The translations under genes were made by a program, and so were the position numbers. A stretch of DNA of 64,000 nucleotides from Sulfitobacter faviae (GTDB taxonomy: Bacteria; Pseudomonadota; Alphaproteobacteria; Rhodobacterales; Rhodobacteraceae): assembly GCF_029870955.1 (NCBI RefSeq), contig NZ_PGFQ01000002.1, positions 1 through 64,000 of the forward strand. The letters run 5' to 3'. Each line of letters begins with the position of its first letter. Position 1 is the first letter of the stretch. The notes beneath the pieces were generated by a model. The model made no database searches. It saw only the letters and a program-made list of their open reading frames with translations, and had not been told where the DNA came from. This document shows positions 56,360 to 64,000 of the stretch, in pieces.

Positions 56360-57339
56360 TTATTCAGCCGCGAGGCCCTGCGGCGTGTACTCGACGCCGT
56401 TCGCCTTCTGGATCTGACGGATCACCGCCCACTGGTCCTTGTAGGTGATCGGGACGAACTTGCTCACGCCCGCGAATTCCTCACCCAGGGCTGTGCCTTC
56501 GAAGTCGAAGGAGAAGAAGGCTTCCTTGATCTTTTCCTTCAGCTCGGGCGCGAGGTCATGCGCGACACCGTAGGAGGTTGTCGGGAAGGGATCGCTTTCC
56601 CAGACGATGCGCACGTCCTCGGGGTCGTAGAGACCACGCTCGGCCATACGGTCGACCACTTCGGAGGCCACCGGGGCCGCGTCATAGTCACCCGCGACGA
56701 CGCCCAGCATGGACTGGTCGTGGCTGCCCGAATAGGTCACTTCGTAATCCTCACCCGGCACGACGCCCAGATCGGGGAAGAGCGCGCGCGGCGCTTGGTT
56801 GCCGGAGTTCGAGGTCGGCGAGGTATGCGCGATGCGCTTGCCGGCCAGATCCTTCATCTCCTTGATGTCGCTGTCGGCCTGTGTGTAGACCTGCAGCTTG
56901 TAGCCGAACTGACCGTCCTCGGCACCCATGATGGCAAAGGGCTCAACGCCTGCGAGGTTCACGGCAAAGGGCGTGGGACCGGTGGAGAAACCGGCGATAT
57001 GCAGGCGGCCCGAACGCATCGCCTCGACCTCGGCGGAGTTCGACTGCACGGCGAAGAACTGCACGTCCTTGCCGGTCACGTCCTCAAGGTGCGCGATGAA
57101 GGGGTCCAGATGTCCTCGTAGATCGCCGGGTCTTCGACGGGGGTATAGGCGAAGACCAGCGTCGACGGGTCTTTCAGCATATCGGGATCGGTCGGCGCAT
57201 CGGCGACCAGATCGCCATCGGCGTCGCAGAACATCTTGTCCAAGGCGCCGCGCTCGCAATCCTCTTGCGCGAAGGCAAGGCTGCCCGTCAGTGTGAAGGC
57301 CGCGGTGAGACCTGCGGCGAATAGGTATTTATGAGACAT
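56360..57339 (-). pseudogene. phnD: Phosphonate-type ABC transporter substrate-binding protein; one frameshift
   Basis: Periplasmic receptor, about 326 codons from the ATG at 57339 (GGGAGGAG upstream, Sec signal ending SLAFAQE). Mature N terminus: a short segment with DADGDLVADAP, which looks like a calcium-binding type-3-repeat loop, then TLVFAYTPVEDPAIYEDIW. The frame breaks in a CCCC run near 57107 and resumes with TPFIAHLEDVTGKDVQFFAV. Typical PhnD features follow: GRLHIAGFSTGPTPFAVN, KRIAHTSPTSNSGNQAPRAL and SGSHDQSMLGVVAGDYDAAP. First gene of phnDCEE-HAD. Confidence 0.9.
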
Positions 57340-57527
57340 TGCGTTCTCCTCCCTGAGAATCCGCGCATCTGGCGCGAAATACAATAATGCGCAGATACGA
57401 ACATCGAACAGTTTCGTTTGCAAGCTGTTCCGGCGCGTCGGCGGACAAAATTGTCTCAAAGCTGTAACATCTCCCACCGCAAAGCGAGGAAGGCCAGTGC
57501 GCGGTTTAACCAGTCGAAACGGGGGCT

Positions 57528-58241
57528 TCAGAGATCGAGTTCGATCTTGCGCACCCGGTCGCGCAGCAGGGTTTTGGAAACGGTCAGCAAATGCTGCTCC
57601 ATCGCAGCGGCAGCGCCAAGCGTATCGCGCCGGGCGATGGCGTCGTTCAGGGTCATGTGCTGCTCGCCCAGAACCTGTAGCGTTTCGGGGGCGTGATAGG
57701 TGCGGCGGCGCGAGGTCCATGCCACTTCGCGGCGCACCGCGCGGATGGATTCGTAGACCGTAAGGAACAGCGGATTCCGCGCCATCTCGGCGATCTTGTA
57801 GTGGAACATGTCATCCGCCGCCTCATAGGCGTCCGGGTCGCTGAGGTTCAGCGTGGCGCGCATCAACTGATCCAACCGCTCGATCTCTTGCGGGCGGGCG
57901 CGGTCGGCGGCGAGGGCGGCAAGGGCAGGCTCAACCTCTAGCCGCACTTCCATCACGTCGCTTGGCGTGACCTGTCGTGCAAGGTGGCGCAGGCTGTCGG
58001 CATTGGTCGCGGGCGGCGGTGTGGCGAATGTGCCTTGGCCGTGGCGGCGGTAGATCGTGCCGTCCTCTTGCAACAGGCCAAGCGCCAGCCGCAGCCGCGC
58101 CCGGCTCACGCTGAAATGCTCGGCCAGCGCCCGTTCGGGCGGCATCCGCCCGTCGTTCAGGATGTCCCCCTGGCGGATCGCTCCGCGCAGCCGCTCGGCC
58201 AATTCATCTTCACTTGGGGCGGACTGGGGGGTCTGTGTCAT
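57528..58241 (-). CDS. GntR/FadR-family transcriptional regulator
   Basis: 237 residues. An N-terminal winged helix (about 15-75: GRMPPERALAEHFSVSRARLRLALGLLQEDGTIYRRHGQGTF) is followed by an FCD ligand-binding domain (about 95-225) with metal-type residues in EAADDMFHYKIAEMARNPLF and GEQHMTLNDAIARRD. The ATG overlaps the TauE gene stop by four bases, so it is the last gene of the peptide/GGT operon, which it may autoregulate. The divergence-free 188 bases to phnD leave regulation of that operon possible too. Confidence 0.9.
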   Translation of the reverse strand: MTQTPQSAPSEDELAERLRGAIRQGDILNDGRMPPERALAEHFSVSRARLRLALGLLQEDGTIYRRHGQGTFATPPPATNADSLRHLARQVTPSDVMEVRLEVEPALAALAADRARPQEIERLDQLMRATLNLSDPDAYEAADDMFHYKIAEMARNPLFLTVYESIRAVRREVAWTSRRRTYHAPETLQVLGEQHMTLNDAIARRDTLGAAAAMEQHLLTVSKTLLRDRVRKIELDL

Positions 58242-59079
58242 GAGTTGGAAAACGCTTCAAATAAATCAATGAACATACGCAGAGAGGTTACCATTAGGAA
58301 AATTCCAAAGGCAAACCGAAGCGCCCGGCGCGGGATGCTATGGGCTAGTTTCACACCTACATGGGCAAAGCTGGAAGTGAGCGGAATGATGATGGCCGCC
58401 GCCGCAAGGTTCACATAGCCTAGCGAGAAGGGCGGCAGCCCCTCGGCCCCGAGGCCGGTGAGCGCATAGACCACCGCACCGGGCAGGCCGATGATGAAAC
58501 CGATCGCGGCAGAGGTGCCCACGGCGCGGCGGATGTCGTAGCCCAGAAAGTTCAACAACGGCACGCCAATGGTGCCGCCCCGATGCCCATCATCGCCGAC
58601 AGCCCGCCGGTGACGACGCCGAGAATCGCCCAGATCGGTTTGGCAAAGCCGCGCGGCGTGGGGTCGTCCTTGGTTTTGCGAAAGATCATATCGAGGGCAA
58701 CGAGTGCGGCCACGGTGGCAAAGACGCCGACAAGGATCAGCCCCGAGACATAGCCCCCCAGAAGCGCGCCGATCACGACGCCGATCAGCAGCGACGGCGC
58801 CCAGAGTTTCAAAAGGTCCATATCAATCGCGCCGCGTTTGAAGTGACCATAGCCCGAGGACAGCGAGGTAAAGACGATTGTCGCAAGCGAGGTGCCCACC
58901 GCCACCTGCATGGTGATCGCCGGGTCCATCCCCGCCGTCGACAGCGCAAGATAAAGCGCGGGCACGATCACGATGCCGCCGCCCACACCAAGCAGCCCCG
59001 CAAGGATGCCGCCAAAGACCCCGGCGGAAACCGCAATGGCGAGAAGGGGCAGAAGCTGGCTGAAATCGAGCGCGTTCAT
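58238..59079 (-). pseudogene. TauE/SafE-family membrane exporter; one frameshift
   Basis: Eight-helix membrane protein of about 280 codons, family of sulfite/organosulfonate-type exporters. The first half starts MNALDFSQLLPLLAIAVSAG and has GGILAGLLGVGGGIVIVPAL; the second repeat begins GGLSAMMGIGGGTIGVPLLN. The frame breaks precisely in the second glycine-rich loop (GGGG run near 58580); restoring one G rebuilds GIGGGTIGVP. The transported anion is not known, but location with gamma-glutamyltransferase may point to a sulfur compound released from glutathione. Confidence 0.88.
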
Positions 59080-59083
59080 ATGG

Positions 59084-59845
59084 TTAATCTTTCTTTGTCT
59101 CTAAATCTGTCGCCAGCGACCGGCTGGGCTTGCCCGCCGCCTTGCGGGCCTCTTCGGCGCGGGTGATCGCCGCATCAATCGGCGCGCGGTCCGAGGTGCC
59201 CGAGAAATTGTCGAGGCTCGGCATCGCTTCGGCCACATGGAGATAGCGCTCTCCGGCGACGTCGAACAGCCGGTCAAGTTCGCTCAGCGGATCGCCATGA
59301 TCATCGACGCGCAGGTCGAGATAAGCGTGGTCCTGTCCGCGGTGGATCACCAGCCCCGCCGCTTGACGCCCGCGCATGTCGCCGCCCGCCTCTTCGCCCG
59401 CGCGCATGGCGGCGAGCAGACGTTCGGCCATCGGCAGGTCATGGCGCGCGGCGTAGGTCTCGAACGTGGCCTCCACCACCTCCGGCCCGGTCAGCATATT
59501 GCCCGCGACGGAGTGAATGGTCCCCACACGGTGCCCGGCCCAATCGACACAGCCCGCGCCGGTATGCGCGGCGAAGTTTCCTTGGGCATCGAGCATGTGA
59601 CACTGGCGGATGTCGCGCCCCGCATCGCGGGCGGCGAATTCCTTCAGCAGTGCTTCGGCGGGGTCGCCGCTTTCCAGCATGCGCCGGCCTTCGGTCCCCC
59701 AGAGCGGGTTGACGAAAGCCTGTGTGGCCACGGCGACGCGCCGCCCGATGTAGGGCACGGCGGCACCGCAGGCGAAAAAACGGCTGGCCACGGCGATGCC
59801 AATCTCTTGGCTGTCCGGATCACGGGCAATGATGGAATAGGTCAT
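59084..59845 (-). CDS. DUF1028 Ntn-hydrolase-like protein
   Basis: 253 residues, MTYSIIARDPDSQEIGIAVASRFFACGAAVPYIGRR. DUF1028 signature regions include AVATQAFVNPLWGTEGRRML, QCHMLDAQGNFAAHTGAGC and AGNMLTGPEVVEA. The fold is of the Ntn-hydrolase type and members are often called putative peptidases, but no reaction is established. It starts four bases before the end of the ggt gene and precedes the TauE gene, within one operon. Confidence 0.9.
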   Translation of the reverse strand: MTYSIIARDPDSQEIGIAVASRFFACGAAVPYIGRRVAVATQAFVNPLWGTEGRRMLESGDPAEALLKEFAARDAGRDIRQCHMLDAQGNFAAHTGAGCVDWAGHRVGTIHSVAGNMLTGPEVVEATFETYAARHDLPMAERLLAAMRAGEEAGGDMRGRQAAGLVIHRGQDHAYLDLRVDDHGDPLSELDRLFDVAGERYLHVAEAMPSLDNFSGTSDRAPIDAAITRAEEARKAAGKPSRSLATDLETKKD

Positions 59846-59848
59846 GGG

Positions 59849-61642
59849 TCAGCGTCCTACGGCATAGGCCTGCATCAGGCGGGGGGTCGCGGCGGCGTGA
59901 AGGCTGCCATCAGGGTTGCGCAGCGCAGCGGTCATTCGGCCCACCGACCATGGCTCGGCCACGGTAACGATATGCCCCCGGGCGCGCAGCGCGTCGATCA
60001 CTGCGGGGCCGACATTGGGTTCGATCATCATCTCGCCGGGCAGGGCTTGGCGGGGGAAGAAACTGCTTTGGAAGTGCAGCGTGTGGAACAGCGGTGCGTC
60101 CATCCCCTCTTGCAGGTCGAGGCCGTGGTGCACGAAACGCAGGAACCAGATCAGCTGCCATTGGTCCTGCTGGTCGCCGCCCGGCGTGCCAAAGACCAAC
60201 TGCCGCCCATCGGCATGTTCGGCAAAAGAGGGGGTCAGCGTGGTGCGCGGACGCCGTCCGGGGGCGAGGGAGGTGGGCAAACCCCGCTCAAGCCAGAACA
60301 TCTGCGCGCGGGAGTTCAGTGGAAAGCCAAGCCCCGGCACCACCGGATTGCTCTGCAACCACCCGCCCGAGGGCGTGGCCGAGACCATATTGCCCCACCG
60401 GTCGATCACATCGAGATGCACGGTATCGCCGCGTTTCTCGGTCAAATGCGCCATCGTCGGCTCTTGCGGGGCTGCGTTCTGAACGCCGAAATCACGGGCC
60501 GCGCGTTCGATATAGCGCTCGGCCAGATGCTCCAGCCCCGCGATCACGCCGGGGCGCTGCTCAAGCGATGCCTTGCCGTTCACCAGCTTCGCGCGTTCCG
60601 CGTTATAGGCATCAGAAAGCAGTTCTTCCATCGGGATGATGCTCTGCTCGGGGTCGCCGTAATAGGCCTCGCGGTCGGCATAGGCGAGTTTCATCGCCTC
60701 GATCACCGTATGGGTAAAGGAGGCGCCCATCGGGTCCATCGCGGCAAGATCGAAATGTTTGAGGATGGCGAGGGTCTGCAAGAACACCGGGCCTTGCGAC
60801 CAAGCGTGGGTCTTATGCACCGTCCAGCCGTGGTATTCGTAGGTCAGCGTGTCTTCGTAGCTGGCCTGCCATTTGGCCATGTCCTCGCGCGCCAGAAGGG
60901 CGCTGTTCTTTTGCTCGGACACGTCATGCACGCAGGCATCTTCGAGATAGTCGAAAATCGCATCTGCCACGAAACCTTCGGACCAGATTTTGCGCGCCGC
61001 TTCGATCTGTGCGCTGCGGTCTTCGCTTGTGGCTTCGGCCTCGCTGACCAAACGCTCATAGGTCGCGGCCAGATCGGGGTTCTTGAAGTTGGCGTTCGGC
61101 TCAGGCGCCGCACCGCCGGGCGTCCAGACCGCGGCGGAGCTGGGCCATTCGGCGGCGAAATATTCGGCCAGCCCCTTGATGGTGTTCGACACGCGCGGCA
61201 GCACCGGATGCCCGTCGCGGGCATAGTCGATCGCCGGTTGCATCACCTCGCGCAGACCCATCGTGCCATGGTCGCGCAGCATCAGCATCCAGCCGTCGAA
61301 TGCCCCCGGCACCACGGTAGAGAGAAGACCCGAACCGGGGATCAACTTGAGACCCAGAGCCTCGAAATGCTCCAGCTTGGCGGCGGCGGGGCTGACCCCT
61401 TGGGCGCAGACAACCTTGGTCGTCTGTTTCTCCGCGTCGTGAAAGATGATCGGCAGGTCGCCCGCCGGGCCGTTCAAATGCGGCTCGACCACTTGCAGGA
61501 CAAAGCCCGCGGCGACAGCGGCGTCAAAGGCGTTGCCACCTTTTTCAAGGATGCCGAACCCCACGGTCGAGGCGATCCAATGGGTCGAAGTGGTGACACC
61601 AAAGGAGCCGCGGATCTCGGGGCGGGTGGTGAAGGGGGTCAT
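59849..61642 (-). CDS. ggt: Gamma-glutamyltransferase-family Ntn-hydrolase
   Basis: 597 residues from the ATG at 61642 (GGAGACGAC upstream); the open frame continues upstream to 61804 without a good start. The nucleophilic Thr is Thr407 in GDTVHLDVIDRWGN, which becomes the first residue of the small subunit after self-cleavage. Other family features are GGNAFDAAVAAGFVLQVVEPH, NSRAQMF and FGTPGGDQQDQW. No clear signal peptide, so it may work in the cytoplasm on imported gamma-glutamyl peptides. It lies directly downstream of the dipeptide-type permease genes. Confidence 0.92.
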   Translation of the reverse strand: MTPFTTRPEIRGSFGVTTSTHWIASTVGFGILEKGGNAFDAAVAAGFVLQVVEPHLNGPAGDLPIIFHDAEKQTTKVVCAQGVSPAAAKLEHFEALGLKLIPGSGLLSTVVPGAFDGWMLMLRDHGTMGLREVMQPAIDYARDGHPVLPRVSNTIKGLAEYFAAEWPSSAAVWTPGGAAPEPNANFKNPDLAATYERLVSEAEATSEDRSAQIEAARKIWSEGFVADAIFDYLEDACVHDVSEQKNSALLAREDMAKWQASYEDTLTYEYHGWTVHKTHAWSQGPVFLQTLAILKHFDLAAMDPMGASFTHTVIEAMKLAYADREAYYGDPEQSIIPMEELLSDAYNAERAKLVNGKASLEQRPGVIAGLEHLAERYIERAARDFGVQNAAPQEPTMAHLTEKRGDTVHLDVIDRWGNMVSATPSGGWLQSNPVVPGLGFPLNSRAQMFWLERGLPTSLAPGRRPRTTLTPSFAEHADGRQLVFGTPGGDQQDQWQLIWFLRFVHHGLDLQEGMDAPLFHTLHFQSSFFPRQALPGEMMIEPNVGPAVIDALRARGHIVTVAEPWSVGRMTAALRNPDGSLHAAATPRLMQAYAVGR

Positions 61643-61653
61643 GTCGTCTCCGG

Positions 61654-62553
61654 TCAGTGTTCGCGTGGGTCGAGCGCGTCGCGCAGCCCGTCGCCCAGAA
61701 GGTTGAAGCCAAGCACAACCATGAAGATCGCGATGCCGGGCCAAAGCGCCATCCAAGGCGCCTGATTGAGGAAGTTCTTCGCCGTGTTCAGCATCGACCC
61801 CCAAGAGGGCGCCGGCGGCTGCTGGCCAAGACCAAGGAAGGAGAGCGACGCCTCGGCGATGATGGCGGTGGCGACGGTCAGCGTGGCCTGCACCAACACG
61901 GGCGGCAGCACGTTGGGGAAGATATAGCGGCGCAGGATGCGCGGCGTGCTCAGACCAATGGCGCGGGCGCTTTCAACGTAATCCTCGGCGGCGACGCTCA
62001 GCACCTGACCGCGGGTCAGGCGGATGAAGATCGGCGTGGCCGAGATGCCGATGGCGATCATCGCGTTGGTCAGGCTCGGCCCGAGGAAGGCCGCAAGCGC
62101 GATGGCGAGGATCAGGAAAGGTGCCGCGAGCAATGCTTCGGTGCAGCGCGAGATCACCGCGTCGGTCCAGCCTCCGAAGTAGCCCGCCACGATGCCCAAA
62201 GGCACGCCAAGCCCAAGGGCGATGGCGACCGAGACGACCCCGGCCAGCAGGGAGGCCTGCGCGCCCCAGACCAGACGGCTCAGCACATCGCGGCCCAACT
62301 CATCGGTGCCCATCCAATGCGCTGCCGAAGGCCCCTTGCGCACCGCGCCCCAATCGGTGGCGGCGGGGTCGGGGATCGGCAGCAGCGGGGCCAAAAGCGC
62401 GATGGCGCAGAAGAAGACCACCAGCACGCCGCCCAGCATGGCGCTGCGATGGGTGCGGAACTTCTTCCAAACCCGGTTTTCCGGGCGGGCGGAGAGGACC
62501 GGATCGGCGGTGCTTTCGGCGTCGATGGTGATGGGGGTGGCAGGTTGAGCCAT
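61654..62553 (-). CDS. Peptide/glutathione-type ABC transporter permease, DppC family
   Basis: 299 residues with a cytoplasmic N terminus and about six hydrophobic segments. Typical DppC features: HWMGTDELGRDVLSRLVWGAQASLLAG, the coupling loop ESARAIGLSTPRILRRYIFPNVLPPVLV, and AEASLSFLGLGQQPPAPSWGSML. Its first base is the last base of the DppB stop. Confidence 0.94.
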   Translation of the reverse strand: MAQPATPITIDAESTADPVLSARPENRVWKKFRTHRSAMLGGVLVVFFCAIALLAPLLPIPDPAATDWGAVRKGPSAAHWMGTDELGRDVLSRLVWGAQASLLAGVVSVAIALGLGVPLGIVAGYFGGWTDAVISRCTEALLAAPFLILAIALAAFLGPSLTNAMIAIGISATPIFIRLTRGQVLSVAAEDYVESARAIGLSTPRILRRYIFPNVLPPVLVQATLTVATAIIAEASLSFLGLGQQPPAPSWGSMLNTAKNFLNQAPWMALWPGIAIFMVVLGFNLLGDGLRDALDPREH

Positions 62554-63497
62554 TATTGCTTCCTCAGGCGGGGGTTCAGCAGCACATAGGCGACATCGGC
62601 GAGCAGGTTCATGAAGATGAAGCCGACGGCGGTGACGAGGACGATGCCTTGGACCACGGCGTAATCGCGGTTGAACACGGCATCGACCACGAGCTTGCCA
62701 AAGCCGGGGATGGTGAAAATCTGTTCGGTCAGCACCGCGCCCGCGATCAGCTCACCAAAGAGCAGGGCGGTCAGCGTGACGATCGGCGTCAGCGCATTGC
62801 GAAAGGCGTGTTTCAGGATCACCCGCCGCTCGACCAGACCCTTGGCGCGGGCGGTGCGGACGTAGTCACTGCTCAGGACGCTCAGCATGGCCGACCGGGT
62901 GTGGCGCATCAGTGTGGCCGCGAGCGCCGTGCCCAGCACGAAAGCGGGCATGATCATCACGGTGATGGAGCGGATGGGGTCTTCGCTCAGCGGCACATAG
63001 CCCGAGGCGGGCAGCAGTTTCCATTTCACCGAGACCAGCAGGATCAGCATGATGCCCAGCCAGAAGTTCGGGATCGACAGGCCCGACAGCGCCACGACAT
63101 TGGCCACATAATCGGTCACGGTGCCCTTCTTGACGGCAGAGAAGATGCCCGCAGGCACGCCGATCAACAGGGCAAAAATCATTGCCATCGTGGCCAGTTG
63201 GATGGTCACGGGCAGTTTCTCTCCGATCAGCTCCAGCACCGGCTGGTTGGTGCGCAGCGAAATGCCCAAGTCACCGGTCAGCGCGTTGCCGATCCAAGTG
63301 AAATATTGCACCGGGATCGGGTCGTTCAGGCGGTATTTCTCGCGCAGGAACTCCAGCACCTGCGGGTCGCGTTCTTCGCCGGCCATGGCCAGCACCGGGT
63401 CGCCCGGCAGCAGCTTTTGCAGGGTGAAGACAAAGACCGAGATCAGGATGATCGTCGGGATCGCGATCACCAGACGGCGCAGGATGAAGGACAGCAT
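62553..63497 (-). CDS. Peptide/glutathione-type ABC transporter permease, DppB family
   Basis: 314 residues, six hydrophobic segments. MLSFILRRLVIAIPTIILIS and FTLQKLLPGDPVLAMAGEE at the N terminus, the coupling loop VRTARAKGLVERRVILKHAFRNALTPIVT and AVLTEQIFTIPGFGKLVVDAVFNRDYAVVQG are DppB signatures. It pairs with the DppC-like permease. The ATPase gene(s) of the importer are not in the window and would be expected beyond the right edge. Confidence 0.94.
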   Translation of the reverse strand: MLSFILRRLVIAIPTIILISVFVFTLQKLLPGDPVLAMAGEERDPQVLEFLREKYRLNDPIPVQYFTWIGNALTGDLGISLRTNQPVLELIGEKLPVTIQLATMAMIFALLIGVPAGIFSAVKKGTVTDYVANVVALSGLSIPNFWLGIMLILLVSVKWKLLPASGYVPLSEDPIRSITVMIMPAFVLGTALAATLMRHTRSAMLSVLSSDYVRTARAKGLVERRVILKHAFRNALTPIVTLTALLFGELIAGAVLTEQIFTIPGFGKLVVDAVFNRDYAVVQGIVLVTAVGFIFMNLLADVAYVLLNPRLRKQ

Positions 63498-63563
63498 TTT
63501 GAAACGTCTCGCTCAGGGGAGGGGCACCGCCGGGACCGGCCCGGCGGTGCGGATGCAGAAGGG

Positions 63564-64000
63564 TTAGCCTTCTTCTTTTTTCATGCCCGCAAGGCGGATC
63601 ATGCCATCAGGATAGGGGGTGAAACCGGTGATGTCGGAATCAAGCGCCCAGATCCATGTCTGGTGGTAGAGGTACACGATCGGCATCTCTTCGTTCAGGA
63701 TCGCGCGGGCAGCGGTATAGCTCTCGCGGCGCACGTCTTGGTCGTTGGACTTGCGCGCCTTGTCGAGCAGCTCATCCACTTCGGGGTTCGAATATTTGGA
63801 ATCGTTGATCCCGCCCTCGGTGGTCATGAACTGGTGGATGTTGCCATCGGGGTCCACCCGGCCCGACCAGCCGATCTGGCTCGCCTGATAGTCACCCGCC
63901 GACTGGTCGGCCAGCAGCGTCGCGAATTCCTTGGAGGTGATCGAGATGTTGATCCCCGCCTCGGCTGCCATGGATTGGACGACCTGCATCAGTTGCAGCG
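63564..64000 (-). CDS. Peptide-type ABC transporter substrate-binding protein, C-terminal part (continues beyond the window)
   Basis: The reading frame is open to the right edge, so only the C-terminal 145 or so residues are present. SBP family 5 (DppA/GsiB) features: LQLMQVVQSMAAEAGINISI, YQASQIGWSGRVDPDGNIHQF, NPEVDELLDKARKSNDQDVRR and ILNEEMPIVYLYHQTWIWA. It precedes the permease genes by 66 bases. With gamma-glutamyltransferase downstream, glutathione or gamma-glutamyl peptides are the likely ligands (inference). Confidence 0.9.
   Translation of the reverse strand, partial: LQLMQVVQSMAAEAGINISITSKEFATLLADQSAGDYQASQIGWSGRVDPDGNIHQFMTTEGGINDSKYSNPEVDELLDKARKSNDQDVRRESYTAARAILNEEMPIVYLYHQTWIWALDSDITGFTPYPDGMIRLAGMKKEEG

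Noticed and set aside
59237..61765. 842-codon open frame antisense to gamma-glutamyltransferase and DUF1028
   Set aside because: Composition is that of a mirror frame, and the minus strand carries complete, motif-bearing genes over the same span.
1..64000. CRISPR arrays, insertion sequences, tRNA or rRNA genes
   Set aside because: No regularly spaced repeats, transposase-like proteins, or tRNA/rRNA sequence signatures were seen in any part of the window.

Overview
The window looks like part of a large plasmid (or chromid) of a marine Roseobacter-group alphaproteobacterium (Rhodobacteraceae). The evidence is high GC, four TRAP transporters, short ATGA-type gene overlaps, Roseobacter-type formate dehydrogenase and phosphonate-uptake clusters, and a complete repABC replication and partition module at 28.6-32.3 kb. 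No rRNA, tRNA, insertion sequence or CRISPR array is visible.

Layout. 0-3.3 kb: a 5'-truncated, badly frame-broken homodimeric 2-oxoacid dehydrogenase E1 and an isoaspartyl peptidase/asparaginase. 3.4-9.9 kb: two TRAP systems (DctQM with a convergent TakP-like DctP, then DctQMP). Each is followed by a copy of the same unusual 125-135 bp palindromic element. 10.2-12.3 kb: a cystine-type amino-acid ABC importer. 12.6-26.0 kb: two divergent operons for a membrane-bound, cysteine-type molybdenum/tungsten formate dehydrogenase, with its chaperone, Fe-S proteins, several conserved proteins of unknown function and an NtrC-like regulator that lacks the GAFTGA loop. 26.0-28.3 kb: tungstate importer TupABC, which plausibly feeds that enzyme. 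28.6-32.3 kb: repABC with its antisense ctRNA and a 20-bp palindrome at the end of repC. 32.3-35.4 kb: an orphan sensor kinase and an M42 peptidase.

35.5-52.9 kb is a catabolic island: TRAP transporter, MarR repressor with a visible operator, two-subunit Rieske dioxygenase with its reductase, CoA ligase, thiolase-like protein without the nucleophilic cysteine, a Zn-ribbon/OB-fold protein fused to a degenerate SDR, an isatin-hydrolase-like cyclase, SDR, beta-hydroxyacid dehydrogenase, aldehyde dehydrogenase and a second TRAP transporter. I read this as an indole-3-acetate (iad-type) degradation pathway: dioxygenation to a 3-hydroxy-2-oxindole-3-acetate, CoA activation, retro-aldol cleavage to isatin and acetyl-CoA, then isatin hydrolysis. 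This is inference from gene content.

53-57.3 kb: a phnCDEE phosphonate-type importer with a HAD phosphatase and no C-P lyase. 57.5-64 kb: an operon for a dipeptide/glutathione-type ABC importer, gamma-glutamyltransferase, DUF1028, TauE/SafE exporter and a GntR regulator; the binding protein runs off the right edge.

About twenty otherwise conserved genes carry single-base frame shifts, almost all at G or C runs. The simplest explanation is systematic homopolymer base loss in the assembly rather than true gene decay. I mark genes broken in mid-frame as pseudogenes as sequenced and say where the frame changes.
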